Shown: one piece after another, positions 9,911 through 19,229 of the stretch | Layout: the number at the start of each line of letters is the position of its first letter | Numbering within the stretch: the stretch's first letter is position 1 | Source: Paenibacillus daejeonensis DSM 15491 | GTDB taxonomy: Bacteria > Bacillota > Bacilli > Paenibacillales > Paenibacillaceae | Assembly (NCBI RefSeq): GCF_000378385.1 | Contig: NZ_KB899663.1 | Span: 41,417 to 105,416, forward strand | Length of the DNA stretch: 64,000 nt | Reading direction: 5' to 3' | Made by a program: the position numbers and the translations under genes | The notes under the pieces: model-generated | Database searches by the model: none | Told to the model about the DNA's origin: nothing | What the model saw: only the letters and a program-made list of their open reading frames with translations

Positions 9911-11468
9911 GATGGTCAAGTCCTCCTTTCCCGTTGGAAGCCGCGGCCTCCGTATGCTCCGCCAGCGGCAAGGTGAGCGTGATGACAGTGCCGATCGGCA
10001 CCCTTGCACTGGCCGAGATGGTGCCCCCGTGCAGCTCCGCAATGCCGCGGCTGATTGCCAGACCGAGCCCGGTCCCCGGCAGGTGGCGGGTCGCTTCCGC
10101 CCGATAGAACTTGCCGAAGATCTTCTCCCGCTCTTGCTCCGCAATTCCCATTCCTTCATCCGCGACCCGGATGACAACCTCACGCTGACTTGCCTCCACC
10201 ATAAGCTGAATTTCACTATCCTCAGGGCTGTACTTGATTGCATTGCTGACCACATGACGCAGCATCTGCTCCAGCAGCACTTCATCACCGGGGACCACCA
10301 GCGGCTGCTCGGACCGAATGTCCACCTGCAGCCGGCGGTGCCGGTGCTCATCCTTCAGCTGCGCCAGCGTCATGCCGATCAGGTCCTCGATACCGCACCA
10401 GTTCCGGCGGAGGCTGAGCATGCCACTCTCCAGCTGGGCCATGCTCAGCAGATTGAACACCAGCCGGTTCATCCGCTGAGCGCCGTCCCGGATCGTGAGG
10501 AGCAGCTCGCGGCGATCTTCCGGCGAGAACAAGGCCTCATGCTCCAGCAGTCCGCCAGCCGAGCCAATAATCGCCGCCAGCGGGGTGCGCAGCTCGTGCG
10601 AGACGGAGTTCAGGATAGCCGTCCGCAGCCGCTCTGACTCGGCACTCACCTGAGCAACTCGGGCCTCCTCCGCCAGCTGTAGCCGGACGATGGTGGAGGC
10701 CATTAAGCTGCCAAGTGTTTCGACCAGCCCAACCTGCAAGGGGCTAATGAGTTCCTTACCTGTAGCAGGGTAGAGCGCAATTACACCAATATATCGATTC
10801 TCGGCACGAAGCGGCACAAAATACGTGTTGCCCCGGCTGCCTGCAGATACCCGCAGCTTGGAGACGGCTCTCCGCTCATAGGCTTGCTCGGCGGCCAGCA
10901 GCTCTTCTTCGGCATGCAAGCTGTCCGCTGCCAGATCCAGCAGTGAAAGTCTCTGGCTCTCATCCGTAAGGTACAGTCCAACCTGCATCCCGAATGCCTC
11001 CGCCACCTGGCTACCGAACACGCGAGCCGCCGCAGGGAGATCCGGACTGTCGGCTAGTGATCGGCTCAGCCCATAGAGGGCAGTCATTTGCAGCTCCTGT
11101 TGCTGCGCTTCAACGGCCCGGCGTTTCAGCCTGCTGGCCAGACTCGCCGTCAGCCCTGCGACAGTGAGGTATACGCCGAAGGTAATCAAGTCGCGGAGAT
11201 CGGCGATTTTGAAGCTCAGCATCGGTGTGACGAAGAAGAAGTTCAGTGCCAGAACGCCCAGAACGGCGGCCCCAAAAGCAGGTCCTACTCCCTGAAGCAC
11301 AGCGGCTCCGAGGACGGGAAGCAGGAGCAGTAGCGTTGCGTTGCTTAGCTCAGACGCCCAATTGAGGGTATGCAGCAGCCATACCATGGCTGCCGTCAAA
11401 GCCAGCGTCAACAAATACGGACGTGTAGTGAGCCATAAGCGTTGTGGGTTGATCATGTCGGAATTCAC
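9903..11468 (-). CDS. kdpD: Short KdpD-type sensor histidine kinase lacking the KdpD N-domain
   Basis: 521 residues. Four closely spaced membrane helices (about 14-110, the DUF4118 module of KdpD), a GAF-like domain (about 130-265), a HisKA domain with phospho-acceptor H291 (SVSHELRTPL) and a HATPase domain (NAIKYSPED N-box, DEGMGIAEQE G1, GTGLGLAI G2). Full-length KdpD has about 900 residues, with an ATP-binding N-domain and a universal-stress domain before the helices; here these are absent and encoded separately at 16338-18680. A GTG start with only a weak upstream site makes the exact N-terminus uncertain. The gene is divergent from the kdp structural operon and coupled to kdpE. Confidence 0.93.
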   Translation of the reverse strand: MNSDMINPQRLWLTTRPYLLTLALTAAMVWLLHTLNWASELSNATLLLLLPVLGAAVLQGVGPAFGAAVLGVLALNFFFVTPMLSFKIADLRDLITFGVYLTVAGLTASLASRLKRRAVEAQQQELQMTALYGLSRSLADSPDLPAAARVFGSQVAEAFGMQVGLYLTDESQRLSLLDLAADSLHAEEELLAAEQAYERRAVSKLRVSAGSRGNTYFVPLRAENRYIGVIALYPATGKELISPLQVGLVETLGSLMASTIVRLQLAEEARVAQVSAESERLRTAILNSVSHELRTPLAAIIGSAGGLLEHEALFSPEDRRELLLTIRDGAQRMNRLVFNLLSMAQLESGMLSLRRNWCGIEDLIGMTLAQLKDEHRHRRLQVDIRSEQPLVVPGDEVLLEQMLRHVVSNAIKYSPEDSEIQLMVEASQREVVIRVADEGMGIAEQEREKIFGKFYRAEATRHLPGTGLGLAISRGIAELHGGTISASARVPIGTVITLTLPLAEHTEAAASNGKGGLDHHE

Positions 11469-11791
11469 TCGTTTCCCGGCGACGGCAGATGCGCCATACC
11501 GAATTCGACTCTATGCTCCTAGCTTACTGTAAAAGAAGCGTAAATGAAACGGGCGAAGGGTGTAAAAATTGCATAAAAAAACATCTCCGGTCGAGAAATC
11601 AGGAGGAATACCGAGGAAAATAAAGCGATGATCCTAAGAAACCGCTTTTGTACGCGAAGCGGACGCCAAGCGGAGCGACAGCAGCAGCCGCCGGTTTTAC
11701 AGCTGGCGATTGGGAGCGTATGATTCGTTCCATACTTGCATGCGGGGTCGCCAGCCAGATAGCGGCGTCTGCCCCAGAAGGAGAGAGAAGT
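11469..11791. promoter_or_regulatory. Divergent kdp control region
   Basis: 323 bp between the kinase gene (left) and the kdp operon (right). It contains an A-rich stretch near 11570 and a small hairpin, CCGCTT at 11642 with AAGCGG at about 11658. KdpE-binding sites and both promoters must lie here, but I cannot assign -35/-10 boxes with confidence. I looked for the conserved elements of the ydaO c-di-AMP riboswitch, which precedes kdp in some Bacillus, and did not find them. Confidence 0.5.
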
Positions 11792-11899
11792 ATGATGGAT
11801 GTTGGAATGATTGTTCTGATGATGAGTCTGAGTGCAGCGCTCTTGACGCTACTGGTTTGGGCTGATCGCAGGGTTCAGGATGGGAGGGAGGACGCATGA
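11792..11899 (+). CDS. Small single-span membrane ORF at the head of the kdp operon
   Basis: 35 residues: one hydrophobic helix (VGMIVLMMSLSAALLTLLVW) followed by a charged tail (ADRRVQDGREDA). AAGGAGA upstream is a good ribosome-binding site; a second ATG at 11795 is also possible. The TGA overlaps the kdpF ATG (ATGA), a typical coupling arrangement. It is not KdpF, which follows. Small single-helix ORFs just before kdpF are, as I recall, found in other kdp operons, often unannotated. A role in KdpFABC assembly or regulation is inference. Confidence 0.7.
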   Translation: MMDVGMIVLMMSLSAALLTLLVWADRRVQDGREDA

Positions 11900-11976
11900 G
11901 CTGGGTATTGGGCTTCGTCATTGCGGGCGTCTTCCTCTATCTGGGTTACGCGCTGATTCATCCGGAACAATTCTAA
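11896..11976 (+). CDS. kdpF: KdpF, small stabilising subunit of the K+-ATPase
   Basis: 26 residues forming one transmembrane helix, ending in the KdpF-like YALIHPEQF (family pattern Y-L-x(5)-P-E-x-F). KdpF associates with KdpA and stabilises the KdpFABC complex. GGAGGG precedes the ATG, which overlaps the stop of the preceding small ORF. kdpA begins 30 bp downstream. Confidence 0.93.
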   Translation: MSWVLGFVIAGVFLYLGYALIHPEQF

Positions 11977-12006
11977 TGCCAAGCCCCAGCTTCGGAGGGA
12001 GACCTA

Positions 12007-13686
12007 ATGTTGATCTACACATATGCTGCCATTGCCGTTCCGTTCTTGCTCGTGCTGCTATTGGTGCGCCCGGCAGGATGGTACCTGGCCAAGGCTTTTG
12101 ATTACAATCCAACCGGTCTGGACCGGTTGTTCGGTCCGCTGGAACGACTGATCTACCGCATCGGCGGGCATCCGCGGCACAATCAGACCTGGCGGGACTA
12201 TGCCGTATCACTCGTGCTGGTAAATACCGTGATGCTGATGCTGGCCTACCTCGTGTTCCGGCTGCAGGGTCAGCTCCCGCTAAATGCTGCAGGCCTACCG
12301 GGCATGCGGCCGGACCTGGCTTTTCATACGGCAGTGAGCTTTATTACAGGCAGTAATCTTCAGCATTACAGCGGCGAAAGCGGGCTATCCTACCTGTCCC
12401 AAATGATGGCGGTGGTGTTCCTGATGTTTGCTGCGCCAGCCACCTCGCTGGCGGCTGCCATGGCCTGCATACGTGCGCTTGCAGACAAGCCGCTGGGCAA
12501 CTTTTATGTCGATCTGGTGCGTGCCCTGACCCGGGTACTGCTGCCTGCTGCGTTCGTCTTGGCCCTGGTCTTCGTGGCGCTGGGGACGCCGCAGACGCTG
12601 GAACCCGCCGTGACTGCTCAAACCGTCGATAGCGGAACACAGACCATTGCCCGCGGGCCGGTCGGCTCGTTTGTTGCGATTAAAATGCTCGGCACGAACG
12701 GCGGCGGCTTCTTCGGCGCCAACTCGGCCCACCCTTATGAGAACCCGGGGGCGCTCAGCAATCTGCTGCAGATCGTCCTCATGCTGCTGATTCCGGCGGC
12801 AATCCCGCTGGCTTACGGGCGGATGACTGGCCACGCCCGTCATGGACGGGTGCTGTTCATCGCTATGGGCCTGCTGCTCCTGCTCCTGGTGGGCGCTCTA
12901 CTAGCGGCGGAGCATGCCGGTAATCCGGCGTTGCAGGCACTGGGGCTGCAGCAGGAGCAAGGCAGCATGGAAGGCAAGGAGAACCGTTTTGGCGTGGCGC
13001 AATCTGCCGTGTATACGGCGGTCACAACGGCATCCGAGACCGGTGCCGTCAACACGATGCATGACACGCTCAGTCCGATAGGCGGGCTTGTCGCACTCAT
13101 AAGCATGCTGTTGAACACCGTATTTGGCGGCATCGGATCGGGCTTTATGAACGTCCTGCTCTATGCCATCGTCGCCGTTTTTTTGTCGGGTTTAATGGTC
13201 GGCCGTACGCCGGAATTTCTGGGCAAGAAGATCGAGGTTAGAGAAATGAAGCTGATCGCCGTCACGCTGCTGATCACGCCGCTGCTGGTTCTGGTTCCGT
13301 CGGCCTGGGCCGTCGCAGCGCATGCGGATACGATCTCCAGTCCGGGCTTTCATGGCCTGACCCAGGCGGTCTACGAATTCGCATCGGCGGCCGCCAACAA
13401 TGGTTCTGGCTTCGAAGGGCTCGCTGACAACACGCGGTTCTGGAATACGGCCACAGGCGTGGTGATGATGCTGGGCCGCTACGTTCCGATCCTTTTGTTG
13501 CTGGCTATCGCCGCTTCGTTATCCGTCAAGCGTCTGGTGCCGCAGACATCCGGCACTTTCCGGACAGATACGGGTCTGTTCGGTGTTGTCTTCGTCGCCG
13601 CTGTGTTGATCGTCGGTGCGCTGACCTTTTTCCCCGTGCTTGCCCTGGGCCCGATCGCAGAGCATCTGTCCCTCTGGCAACGGTAA
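12007..13686 (+). CDS. kdpA: KdpA, potassium-binding and translocating subunit
   Basis: 559 residues, about ten membrane helices, the normal KdpA length. KdpA belongs to the superfamily of K+ transporters with four P-loops; the filter-associated segments are visible, for example MLGTNGGGFFGANSAHP, SETGAVNTMHDTLSPIGG and ANNGSGFEGL. It takes up K+ with high affinity at the expense of ATP hydrolysed by KdpB. CGGAGGGAGA supports the ATG. Order kdpF-A-B-C is canonical, with kdpB 27 bp downstream. Confidence 0.97.
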   Translation: MLIYTYAAIAVPFLLVLLLVRPAGWYLAKAFDYNPTGLDRLFGPLERLIYRIGGHPRHNQTWRDYAVSLVLVNTVMLMLAYLVFRLQGQLPLNAAGLPGMRPDLAFHTAVSFITGSNLQHYSGESGLSYLSQMMAVVFLMFAAPATSLAAAMACIRALADKPLGNFYVDLVRALTRVLLPAAFVLALVFVALGTPQTLEPAVTAQTVDSGTQTIARGPVGSFVAIKMLGTNGGGFFGANSAHPYENPGALSNLLQIVLMLLIPAAIPLAYGRMTGHARHGRVLFIAMGLLLLLLVGALLAAEHAGNPALQALGLQQEQGSMEGKENRFGVAQSAVYTAVTTASETGAVNTMHDTLSPIGGLVALISMLLNTVFGGIGSGFMNVLLYAIVAVFLSGLMVGRTPEFLGKKIEVREMKLIAVTLLITPLLVLVPSAWAVAAHADTISSPGFHGLTQAVYEFASAAANNGSGFEGLADNTRFWNTATGVVMMLGRYVPILLLLAIAASLSVKRLVPQTSGTFRTDTGLFGVVFVAAVLIVGALTFFPVLALGPIAEHLSLWQR

Positions 13687-13713
13687 GCAACCATTTAATG
13701 AAGGAGCAAACCC

Positions 13714-15738
13714 ATGGCTACAACCATTTCGCAATTTGTTCACCAGCTGCCCGTCGTCATGAAACAGGCATTCCGCAAGCTGGACCCGCGTCTGATGATC
13801 CGCAATCCCGTGCTGTTCGTTGTGGAGGTCGGCTGCGTCCTGACGCTGCTGCTTGCCTTGGCCCCGGACGCCTTGGGCGGCACGACACCGGGCTGGTTCA
13901 ATCTCACCGTTGGCCTGATTCTGTTGGCGACGCTGTTGTTCGCCAATGCCGGGGAGGCTATCGCCGAAGGCCGGGGGAAAGCCCAGGCCGATTCGCTAAG
14001 GAAGACCAAAGCCGTCCTCACCGCCCACAAACAATCAGGCAGCACGTGGAAAACGATCCCCTCTGTCGAGCTGCGGCGCGGCGATGTCGTCCTCGTGTCC
14101 CAAGGCGAGCTCATTCCCGGGGATGGCGAGGTCATCGAGGGATTGGCCTTGGTGGATGAATCAGCGATTACCGGTGAATCTGCGCCCGTGATCAAGGAAG
14201 CGGGAGGCGATTTCAGCTCGGTCACGGGCGGTACCCGGGTTATCAGCGACTGGATCAAGGTACAGATCGCGAGCGAGCCCGGGGAATCTTTTCTGGATCG
14301 GATGATTGCGCTAGTAGAAGGGGCCAAGCGGCAAAAGACACCGAATGAAATGGCCCTGAGCACGGTGCTGATCAGCTTGACGCTGATCTTCCTGATTGTC
14401 GTTGTGACGCTGCCGTTCTATGCGAACTATCTCGGGATCCGGCTGGAGGTGCCGATGCTGGTTGCCTTGCTCGTCTGTCTCATTCCAACGACAATTGGCG
14501 GGCTGTTGTCTGCGATCGGCATCGCCGGGATGGACCGGGTGACCCGGTTCAATGTCGTGGCCCGGTCGGGCAAAGCGGTGGAAGCCGCCGGCGATATCAA
14601 CACGATCATCCTGGACAAAACCGGAACGATCACCTACGGCAACCGGATGGCAAGCGAGTTCATCCCGGTGGGCGGGGCCGCTCTCGGGGATGTCGGGGCA
14701 TGGGCGGCTATCGGTTCGCTGCAGGATGAGACGCCAGAGGGGCGCTCGGTGCTGGCACTGATGCGGCAACTGGAGCTCTATTATGATCCGGCTGTTGCGG
14801 CGGGTGGGACGTTCGAGGGCTTTCGTGCAGAAACGAGGATGAGTGGCGTCGACCTGCAGGATGGCAGGCGGGTGCGCAAGGGGGCTGTGGATGCCGTGAA
14901 GCAGTGGGTCATCGGGCAGGGCGGCCGTGTCCCATCTGATCTGAATGATGCGGCGGAGCAGATCGCAGGTGCCGGTGGCACGCCGCTGGCGGTCGCTGTG
15001 GATGGCTGGATCTGCGGTCTCATCCACTTGAAGGATACGGTGAAGCCGGGGATGCGGGAGCGGTTCGAGCAGATGCGGCAGATGGGCATCAAGACGGTCA
15101 TGTGTACCGGCGACAACCCGTTGACGGCAGCGACCATTGCCCGTGAGGCGGGCGTCGACGAATTCATCGCTGAGAGCCGTCCGGAGGACAAAATTGCTGT
15201 CATTCGGCGGGAGCAGGCCGAGGGCAAGCTGGTGGCCATGACGGGAGACGGGACCAATGATGCGCCGGCGCTGGCCCAGGCCGATGTAGGGATTGCGATG
15301 AACACCGGTACGGTCGCCGCCAAGGAAGCAGCCAATATGATTGACTTGGATTCAGATCCGTCGAAAATCATTGAGGTGGTCGCGATTGGCAAGCAGCTCC
15401 TGATGACACGCGGCGCCTTGACGACGTTCAGCATTGCGAATGATGTCGCCAAATATTTTGCCATTCTGCCTGCGCTGTTCATGCTGGCGATACCGGAGAT
15501 GCAGGCCCTCAACGTGATGCAGCTTGGCTCGCCGCAATCGGCAATTCTCTCGGCGCTCATCTTCAATGCGGTGATCATTCCGCTATTAATTCCGCTGGCC
15601 ATGCGGGGTGTTGCCTACCGGCAGGTCAGCACGGAACGGCTGCTAAGACGCAATCTGTTGCTGTATGGCGTCGGGGGCATGATCGTCCCTTTTGCCTGTA
15701 TCAAGCTGATTGATCTCCTCGTCCACCTGTGGGTGTAG
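13714..15738 (+). CDS. kdpB: KdpB, P-type ATPase catalytic subunit
   Basis: 674 residues. All P-type signatures are present: actuator loop ITGESAPV, phosphorylated D301 in LDKTGT, the nucleotide-binding domain, and the hinge [15 protein letters not shown]. Membrane helices flank the catalytic domains, as in other class IA ATPases. It hydrolyses ATP to drive K+ import by KdpA. AAGGAG lies 7 nt before the ATG. Nothing suggests loss of function. Confidence 0.97.
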   Translation: MATTISQFVHQLPVVMKQAFRKLDPRLMIRNPVLFVVEVGCVLTLLLALAPDALGGTTPGWFNLTVGLILLATLLFANAGEAIAEGRGKAQADSLRKTKAVLTAHKQSGSTWKTIPSVELRRGDVVLVSQGELIPGDGEVIEGLALVDESAITGESAPVIKEAGGDFSSVTGGTRVISDWIKVQIASEPGESFLDRMIALVEGAKRQKTPNEMALSTVLISLTLIFLIVVVTLPFYANYLGIRLEVPMLVALLVCLIPTTIGGLLSAIGIAGMDRVTRFNVVARSGKAVEAAGDINTIILDKTGTITYGNRMASEFIPVGGAALGDVGAWAAIGSLQDETPEGRSVLALMRQLELYYDPAVAAGGTFEGFRAETRMSGVDLQDGRRVRKGAVDAVKQWVIGQGGRVPSDLNDAAEQIAGAGGTPLAVAVDGWICGLIHLKDTVKPGMRERFEQMRQMGIKTVMCTGDNPLTAATIAREAGVDEFIAESRPEDKIAVIRREQAEGKLVAMTGDGTNDAPALAQADVGIAMNTGTVAAKEAANMIDLDSDPSKIIEVVAIGKQLLMTRGALTTFSIANDVAKYFAILPALFMLAIPEMQALNVMQLGSPQSAILSALIFNAVIIPLLIPLAMRGVAYRQVSTERLLRRNLLLYGVGGMIVPFACIKLIDLLVHLWV

Positions 15739-15762
15739 GACATAAGAAAGGAACGATAGCGC

Positions 15763-16335
15763 ATGAGAACAATCTACGCAAGCCTGCGACTCAGTCTGCT
15801 GCTCATGCTGGTATGCGGACTGTTCTATAATATGGCGGTGACTGGCATTGCCCAGGTCATTATGCCGGAGCGGGCAGATGGCAGTCTGCTGCAAGACGGA
15901 GAGGGGACGATTATCGGATCCTCGCTGATCGGGCAGCTGTTCACCGATCCCGGTTACTTCCAGAGCCGCATCTCGTCTACGGGGTACGCTGCCGATGCTT
16001 CCGGCTCCACCAACTACGCGCCGACCCATCCCGACTTGGCCGCACGGGTAGACCGTTCATTAGCCGACTGGCGTCAAGCGAATCCCGAGGTGCCAGCCGG
16101 GCAGGTTCCTGGAGATTTGCTCACCCAATCCGCTTCGGGTCTGGATCCGCATATCTCGCCGGAGGCCGCCTACGCCCAGATTCCTAGAATCAGCCGATTG
16201 TCAGGCATTGCTCAAGACGAGCTGAGGGCACTAGTTGAACGCCATACCGAAGGACGGGTGCTTGGCTTCCTGGGAGAGCCTGTGGTATGGCTGCTGCCCC
16301 TCAATCTGGACCTGGATGCGCGGAAGGAGCAGTAG
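15763..16335 (+). CDS. kdpC: KdpC subunit of the K+-ATPase
   Basis: 190 residues: an N-terminal membrane anchor (about 8-32, LRLSLLLMLVCGLFYNMAV) and an extracytoplasmic domain with family motifs (GSSLIGQLF, PGYFQSR, SGSTNYAPT, SGLDPHISPEAA, LVERHTEGRVLGFLGEP). KdpC stabilises the complex and is proposed to help couple ATP binding to transport. The stop lies 2 nt before the following KdpD-like gene, so the two are co-translated. Confidence 0.96.
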   Translation: MRTIYASLRLSLLLMLVCGLFYNMAVTGIAQVIMPERADGSLLQDGEGTIIGSSLIGQLFTDPGYFQSRISSTGYAADASGSTNYAPTHPDLAARVDRSLADWRQANPEVPAGQVPGDLLTQSASGLDPHISPEAAYAQIPRISRLSGIAQDELRALVERHTEGRVLGFLGEPVVWLLPLNLDLDARKEQ

Positions 16336-16337
16336 TT

Positions 16338-18680
16338 ATGGAGCCGTTCAAGCGACGCACCCCGGAGGAGCTGCTTGCATCTTATTACCGAATGCAGCGG
16401 GGACGCTTCAAGATTTATCTCGGCGCTGTCTCCGGCTCGGGCAAGACGTACCATATGCTGAGAGAAGGACATGACCTGCAGGATCGGGGCATTGATGTCG
16501 TGCTCTCTGCCATCTCCACCAGGCAAGGGGGGGAGACGGCCGCGCAAATGGGCAATCTGGAGCAGGTGCCAGCCATCCCTTGGACCGATGGGGAGGGCGT
16601 AATTCGTCATGACCTGGACGTAGCGGCGCTGCTCCAGCGTCATCCCGAGGTCGTGCTGGTGGACGATCTGGCGCACCGCAACCGCGGCGGGGCGCAACGG
16701 GCGGGAAGGCTGGATGATATCCAGTTGCTCCTTGCAAACGGGATTAGCGTTATCGTCACAGTGAACGGCTATGAACTGGAGGGTGTCGCTGACCTGGCCA
16801 GGCAGTATGCTGGCATAGCTGTTCGTTCCACGCTGCCTGCAGACACGCTTGATCTGGCGGATGAAGTGCGACTGATCGATGCGACGCCGGAGACGCTGCT
16901 GACCCGTCTGGCTGAAGGGCGGCTCTGCCAGTCGGATGGCGCGGTATTCCGGCGAGGCAAGCTGGCGAAGCTGCGGGAGCTGGCGTTGCGACTGGTGGCG
17001 GCAGATGTGCATGATGATTTGGCGAAGCACCGGATTGCATCTGGCCAGCCAGGGCTAGCAGGAGGTGCTGAGCGCATCCTCGTCTCGGTCCAGTATCTCT
17101 GGAATGCGTCGATTTATATCCGCCGCGGCCAGCAGGTCGCCAAGCGGCTGGGCGGTGACTTGCTCGTCGTGAGCTTCATCGATCCTGCCCAGCCGTTTGC
17201 CAAGGAAGCCGCCGCTTTCCGGCAATCGGTGATGAAACTGGCGGAGAAGGTTGGGGCGCCCTTTGAAGAAGTGCCGTGCGCCTCCAGACGCTTGATTGCA
17301 CATCAGCTCTCTTCCTATGCTGCCACTCATAGTGTGACACGTATCGTCATGGGGCATTCCAAGCAGAGCGCTTGGCAGGAGTGGCGACGCGGATCGGTGA
17401 TCGGCGGACTGCTGCGGCGGATGGCCGGGGTTGATCTGTTGCTGGTGGCTGACAGTTCGGAACGGGGAGAGCGGGTGCTTCCTGCGAAGTCCTATGCGGC
17501 TCCCAGAGATGAAGCGTATCGCCGTAAGAAGAGCGAAGAGCTGGCGAGCACCCTGCAAGCGATGGGGAGCGGGAAGCTCAAGGTGTACATCGGGGCAGCG
17601 CCGGGGGTTGGCAAAACCTACGCCATGCTCAAGGAAGGTAATGAGCTGTTGGCCAAAGGCGTCGATGCGGTCATCGGGCTGTTGGAGACACATGGGCGGA
17701 TGGAGACGGCAGCGCAGATCGGCTCACTGGATCAGCTGCCCCGGGTGCAACAAGACTACCGGGGATCAGTGCTTGAGGAGATGGATTTGGCAGGCATTCT
17801 TGGCCGCCGGCCGGAGGTGGTGCTGATTGACGAGCTTGCTCACACCAATATGCCGGGGAGCCGGAACCGGAAGCGCTATGAGGATGTGGAACAGCTTCTG
17901 CATGCCGGAATCTCGGTCATTGCTACGGTCAACGTCCAGCATCTGGAGAGTCTGAACGATGCGGTGGAGCAGGCTACGGGTATTCGTGTCCGCGAGACGG
18001 TACCGGACCGACTGCTGCGGCTGGCCGATGAGGTGCAGCTAATCGATGTCTCCCCGGTCACGCTCCGGACGCGTATGCAGGAAGGCAAGATTTATGCACC
18101 GGCCAGTATCGAACAGGCACTGCATTCGTTCTTCAAGACGGTGAACCTGATTGCCCTGCGGGAGCTGGCCCTACGGGAGATTGCCGATGATGTAGACGAA
18201 CGACTGGAGGCGTGGGAGCGTAAAGCCTCGCTGCGGGGACCTTGGCGGAGAAAAGAAAGCATCGTTGTTGCTGTCTCACTGGGCAGTGTGGCGGAACGGC
18301 TGATCCGCCGCGGGTTTCGGATAGCTCACCGGCTGAAGGCGAAGTGGCATGTCCTTCATATTCGCGCGGGGGCAGAGCCTTCACCAATAGAGCGAGAACG
18401 GCTTGATCGCCTGACAGAAATCACGATGGGGCTCGGCGGCCGCTTCGAGGTTGTCGAGGCCAGAACCAAACGGGAGCTGGCGCTGCTTGTCCTCCAAGCC
18501 GCTGCCGAGCGGCACGCCACGCAACTAATCCTTGGACAGCCCCGCATCCGGTCGTGGGGGGGACCTGTACGATTCCGCTCCGTCGTCGGTGCCGCACTCA
18601 GGCAAGCACGGCATCTGGATGTGTTAATTGTTTCCCGGCCGCCCGTCAGCTATTCCCGTCCTCATGATCTCCAGCTGTGA
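16338..18680 (+). CDS. Tandem-duplicated KdpD N-terminal/USP regulatory protein
   Basis: 780 residues with no membrane or kinase domain. It consists of two copies of the KdpD cytoplasmic N-terminal module (ATP-binding KdpD domain plus universal-stress-like domain): about 10-370 and about 395-775. Copy 2 is close to consensus (Walker A GAAPGVGKT, Walker B VVLIDELAHTN, NVQHLESLND). Copy 1 keeps a P-loop (GAVSGSGKT) but has VVLVDDLAHRN and NGYELEGVAD, so it has diverged. The ATG at 16338 follows GAAGGAGC; the frame is open 17 codons further into kdpC, but without support. In KdpD this module senses ATP, K+ and, in some Firmicutes, c-di-AMP. It presumably acts in trans on the short kinase at 9903-11468. 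The 3' end overlaps the convergent DUF1992 gene by 35 bp. Confidence 0.9.
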   Translation: MEPFKRRTPEELLASYYRMQRGRFKIYLGAVSGSGKTYHMLREGHDLQDRGIDVVLSAISTRQGGETAAQMGNLEQVPAIPWTDGEGVIRHDLDVAALLQRHPEVVLVDDLAHRNRGGAQRAGRLDDIQLLLANGISVIVTVNGYELEGVADLARQYAGIAVRSTLPADTLDLADEVRLIDATPETLLTRLAEGRLCQSDGAVFRRGKLAKLRELALRLVAADVHDDLAKHRIASGQPGLAGGAERILVSVQYLWNASIYIRRGQQVAKRLGGDLLVVSFIDPAQPFAKEAAAFRQSVMKLAEKVGAPFEEVPCASRRLIAHQLSSYAATHSVTRIVMGHSKQSAWQEWRRGSVIGGLLRRMAGVDLLLVADSSERGERVLPAKSYAAPRDEAYRRKKSEELASTLQAMGSGKLKVYIGAAPGVGKTYAMLKEGNELLAKGVDAVIGLLETHGRMETAAQIGSLDQLPRVQQDYRGSVLEEMDLAGILGRRPEVVLIDELAHTNMPGSRNRKRYEDVEQLLHAGISVIATVNVQHLESLNDAVEQATGIRVRETVPDRLLRLADEVQLIDVSPVTLRTRMQEGKIYAPASIEQALHSFFKTVNLIALRELALREIADDVDERLEAWERKASLRGPWRRKESIVVAVSLGSVAERLIRRGFRIAHRLKAKWHVLHIRAGAEPSPIERERLDRLTEITMGLGGRFEVVEARTKRELALLVLQAAAERHATQLILGQPRIRSWGGPVRFRSVVGAALRQARHLDVLIVSRPPVSYSRPHDLQL

Positions 18681-19044
18681 GCCGCTGCCGAATCTTGTCC
18701 TCATAAGCTGCCATCGAAGCTGAACCTGACCATCCCCGGGCCTCCATCAGCGACTGATAGCGCATCCGCTTGAGCGAGAGCTCACGATCCAGCCACACTC
18801 GCTCGCCATCGTCGCGGCAGCATGCAAGGAGCTGCTCCAGCGAGACCATATCCTTGCGCAGCTGCATCTCCTCGGGCAGCACACCGGCATTTTTGAGGAG
18901 CTTGTAGCTGGCCCGCAGTTCCTGCGGAACCGCACTGTCATCCTCCAGCTTGAGGGGCTTGCCGGACCCCGGTAAATTGTTGAACTCGCCCCGGCGCAGC
19001 GCCTCCTGGATTTTCTCCTCCACAATCGACGACATCCAATCCAC
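18646..19044 (-). CDS. DUF1992 (DnaJ-homologue C-28-like) protein
   Basis: 132 residues, soluble and helical. The family hallmark is at the N-terminus: IQEALRRGEFNNLPGSGKPL, followed by KLLKNAGVLPEE. DUF1992 occurs alone in bacteria and fused to J-domains in eukaryotic DNAJC28; its function is not established. The GTG start at 19044 has GGAGAG 6 nt upstream. The stop end overlaps the convergent KdpD-like gene by 35 bp. It appears monocistronic. Confidence 0.87.
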   Translation of the reverse strand: MDWMSSIVEEKIQEALRRGEFNNLPGSGKPLKLEDDSAVPQELRASYKLLKNAGVLPEEMQLRKDMVSLEQLLACCRDDGERVWLDRELSLKRMRYQSLMEARGWSGSASMAAYEDKIRQRLTAGDHEDGNS

Positions 19045-19229
19045 GATGATCTCTCCTCTCTACGGAATGAACCTCTTCCATACCGACAACACACTTGAAG
19101 CGTTATACTTGTAGTATAGCAAAATTATAAGGATCCCACTCCGCTGTGGCTTCCTGTGAAACCCACAAGGCAAGTACCCGTAGGTATGTACAGGACAGTG
19201 CCATGGGATCGTGGTGACAAGGAGGAGAA

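Noticed and set aside
9911-10351. N-terminal extension of kdpE to 379 residues
   Set aside because: The extra part is the kinase gene read in another frame; the receiver domain starts at ATG 9910 with AAGGAGG.
11469-11791. c-di-AMP (ydaO) riboswitch upstream of kdp
   Set aside because: I looked for the conserved ydaO elements, known before kdp in some Bacillus, and could not align them; only a small CCGCTT/AAGCGG hairpin is present.
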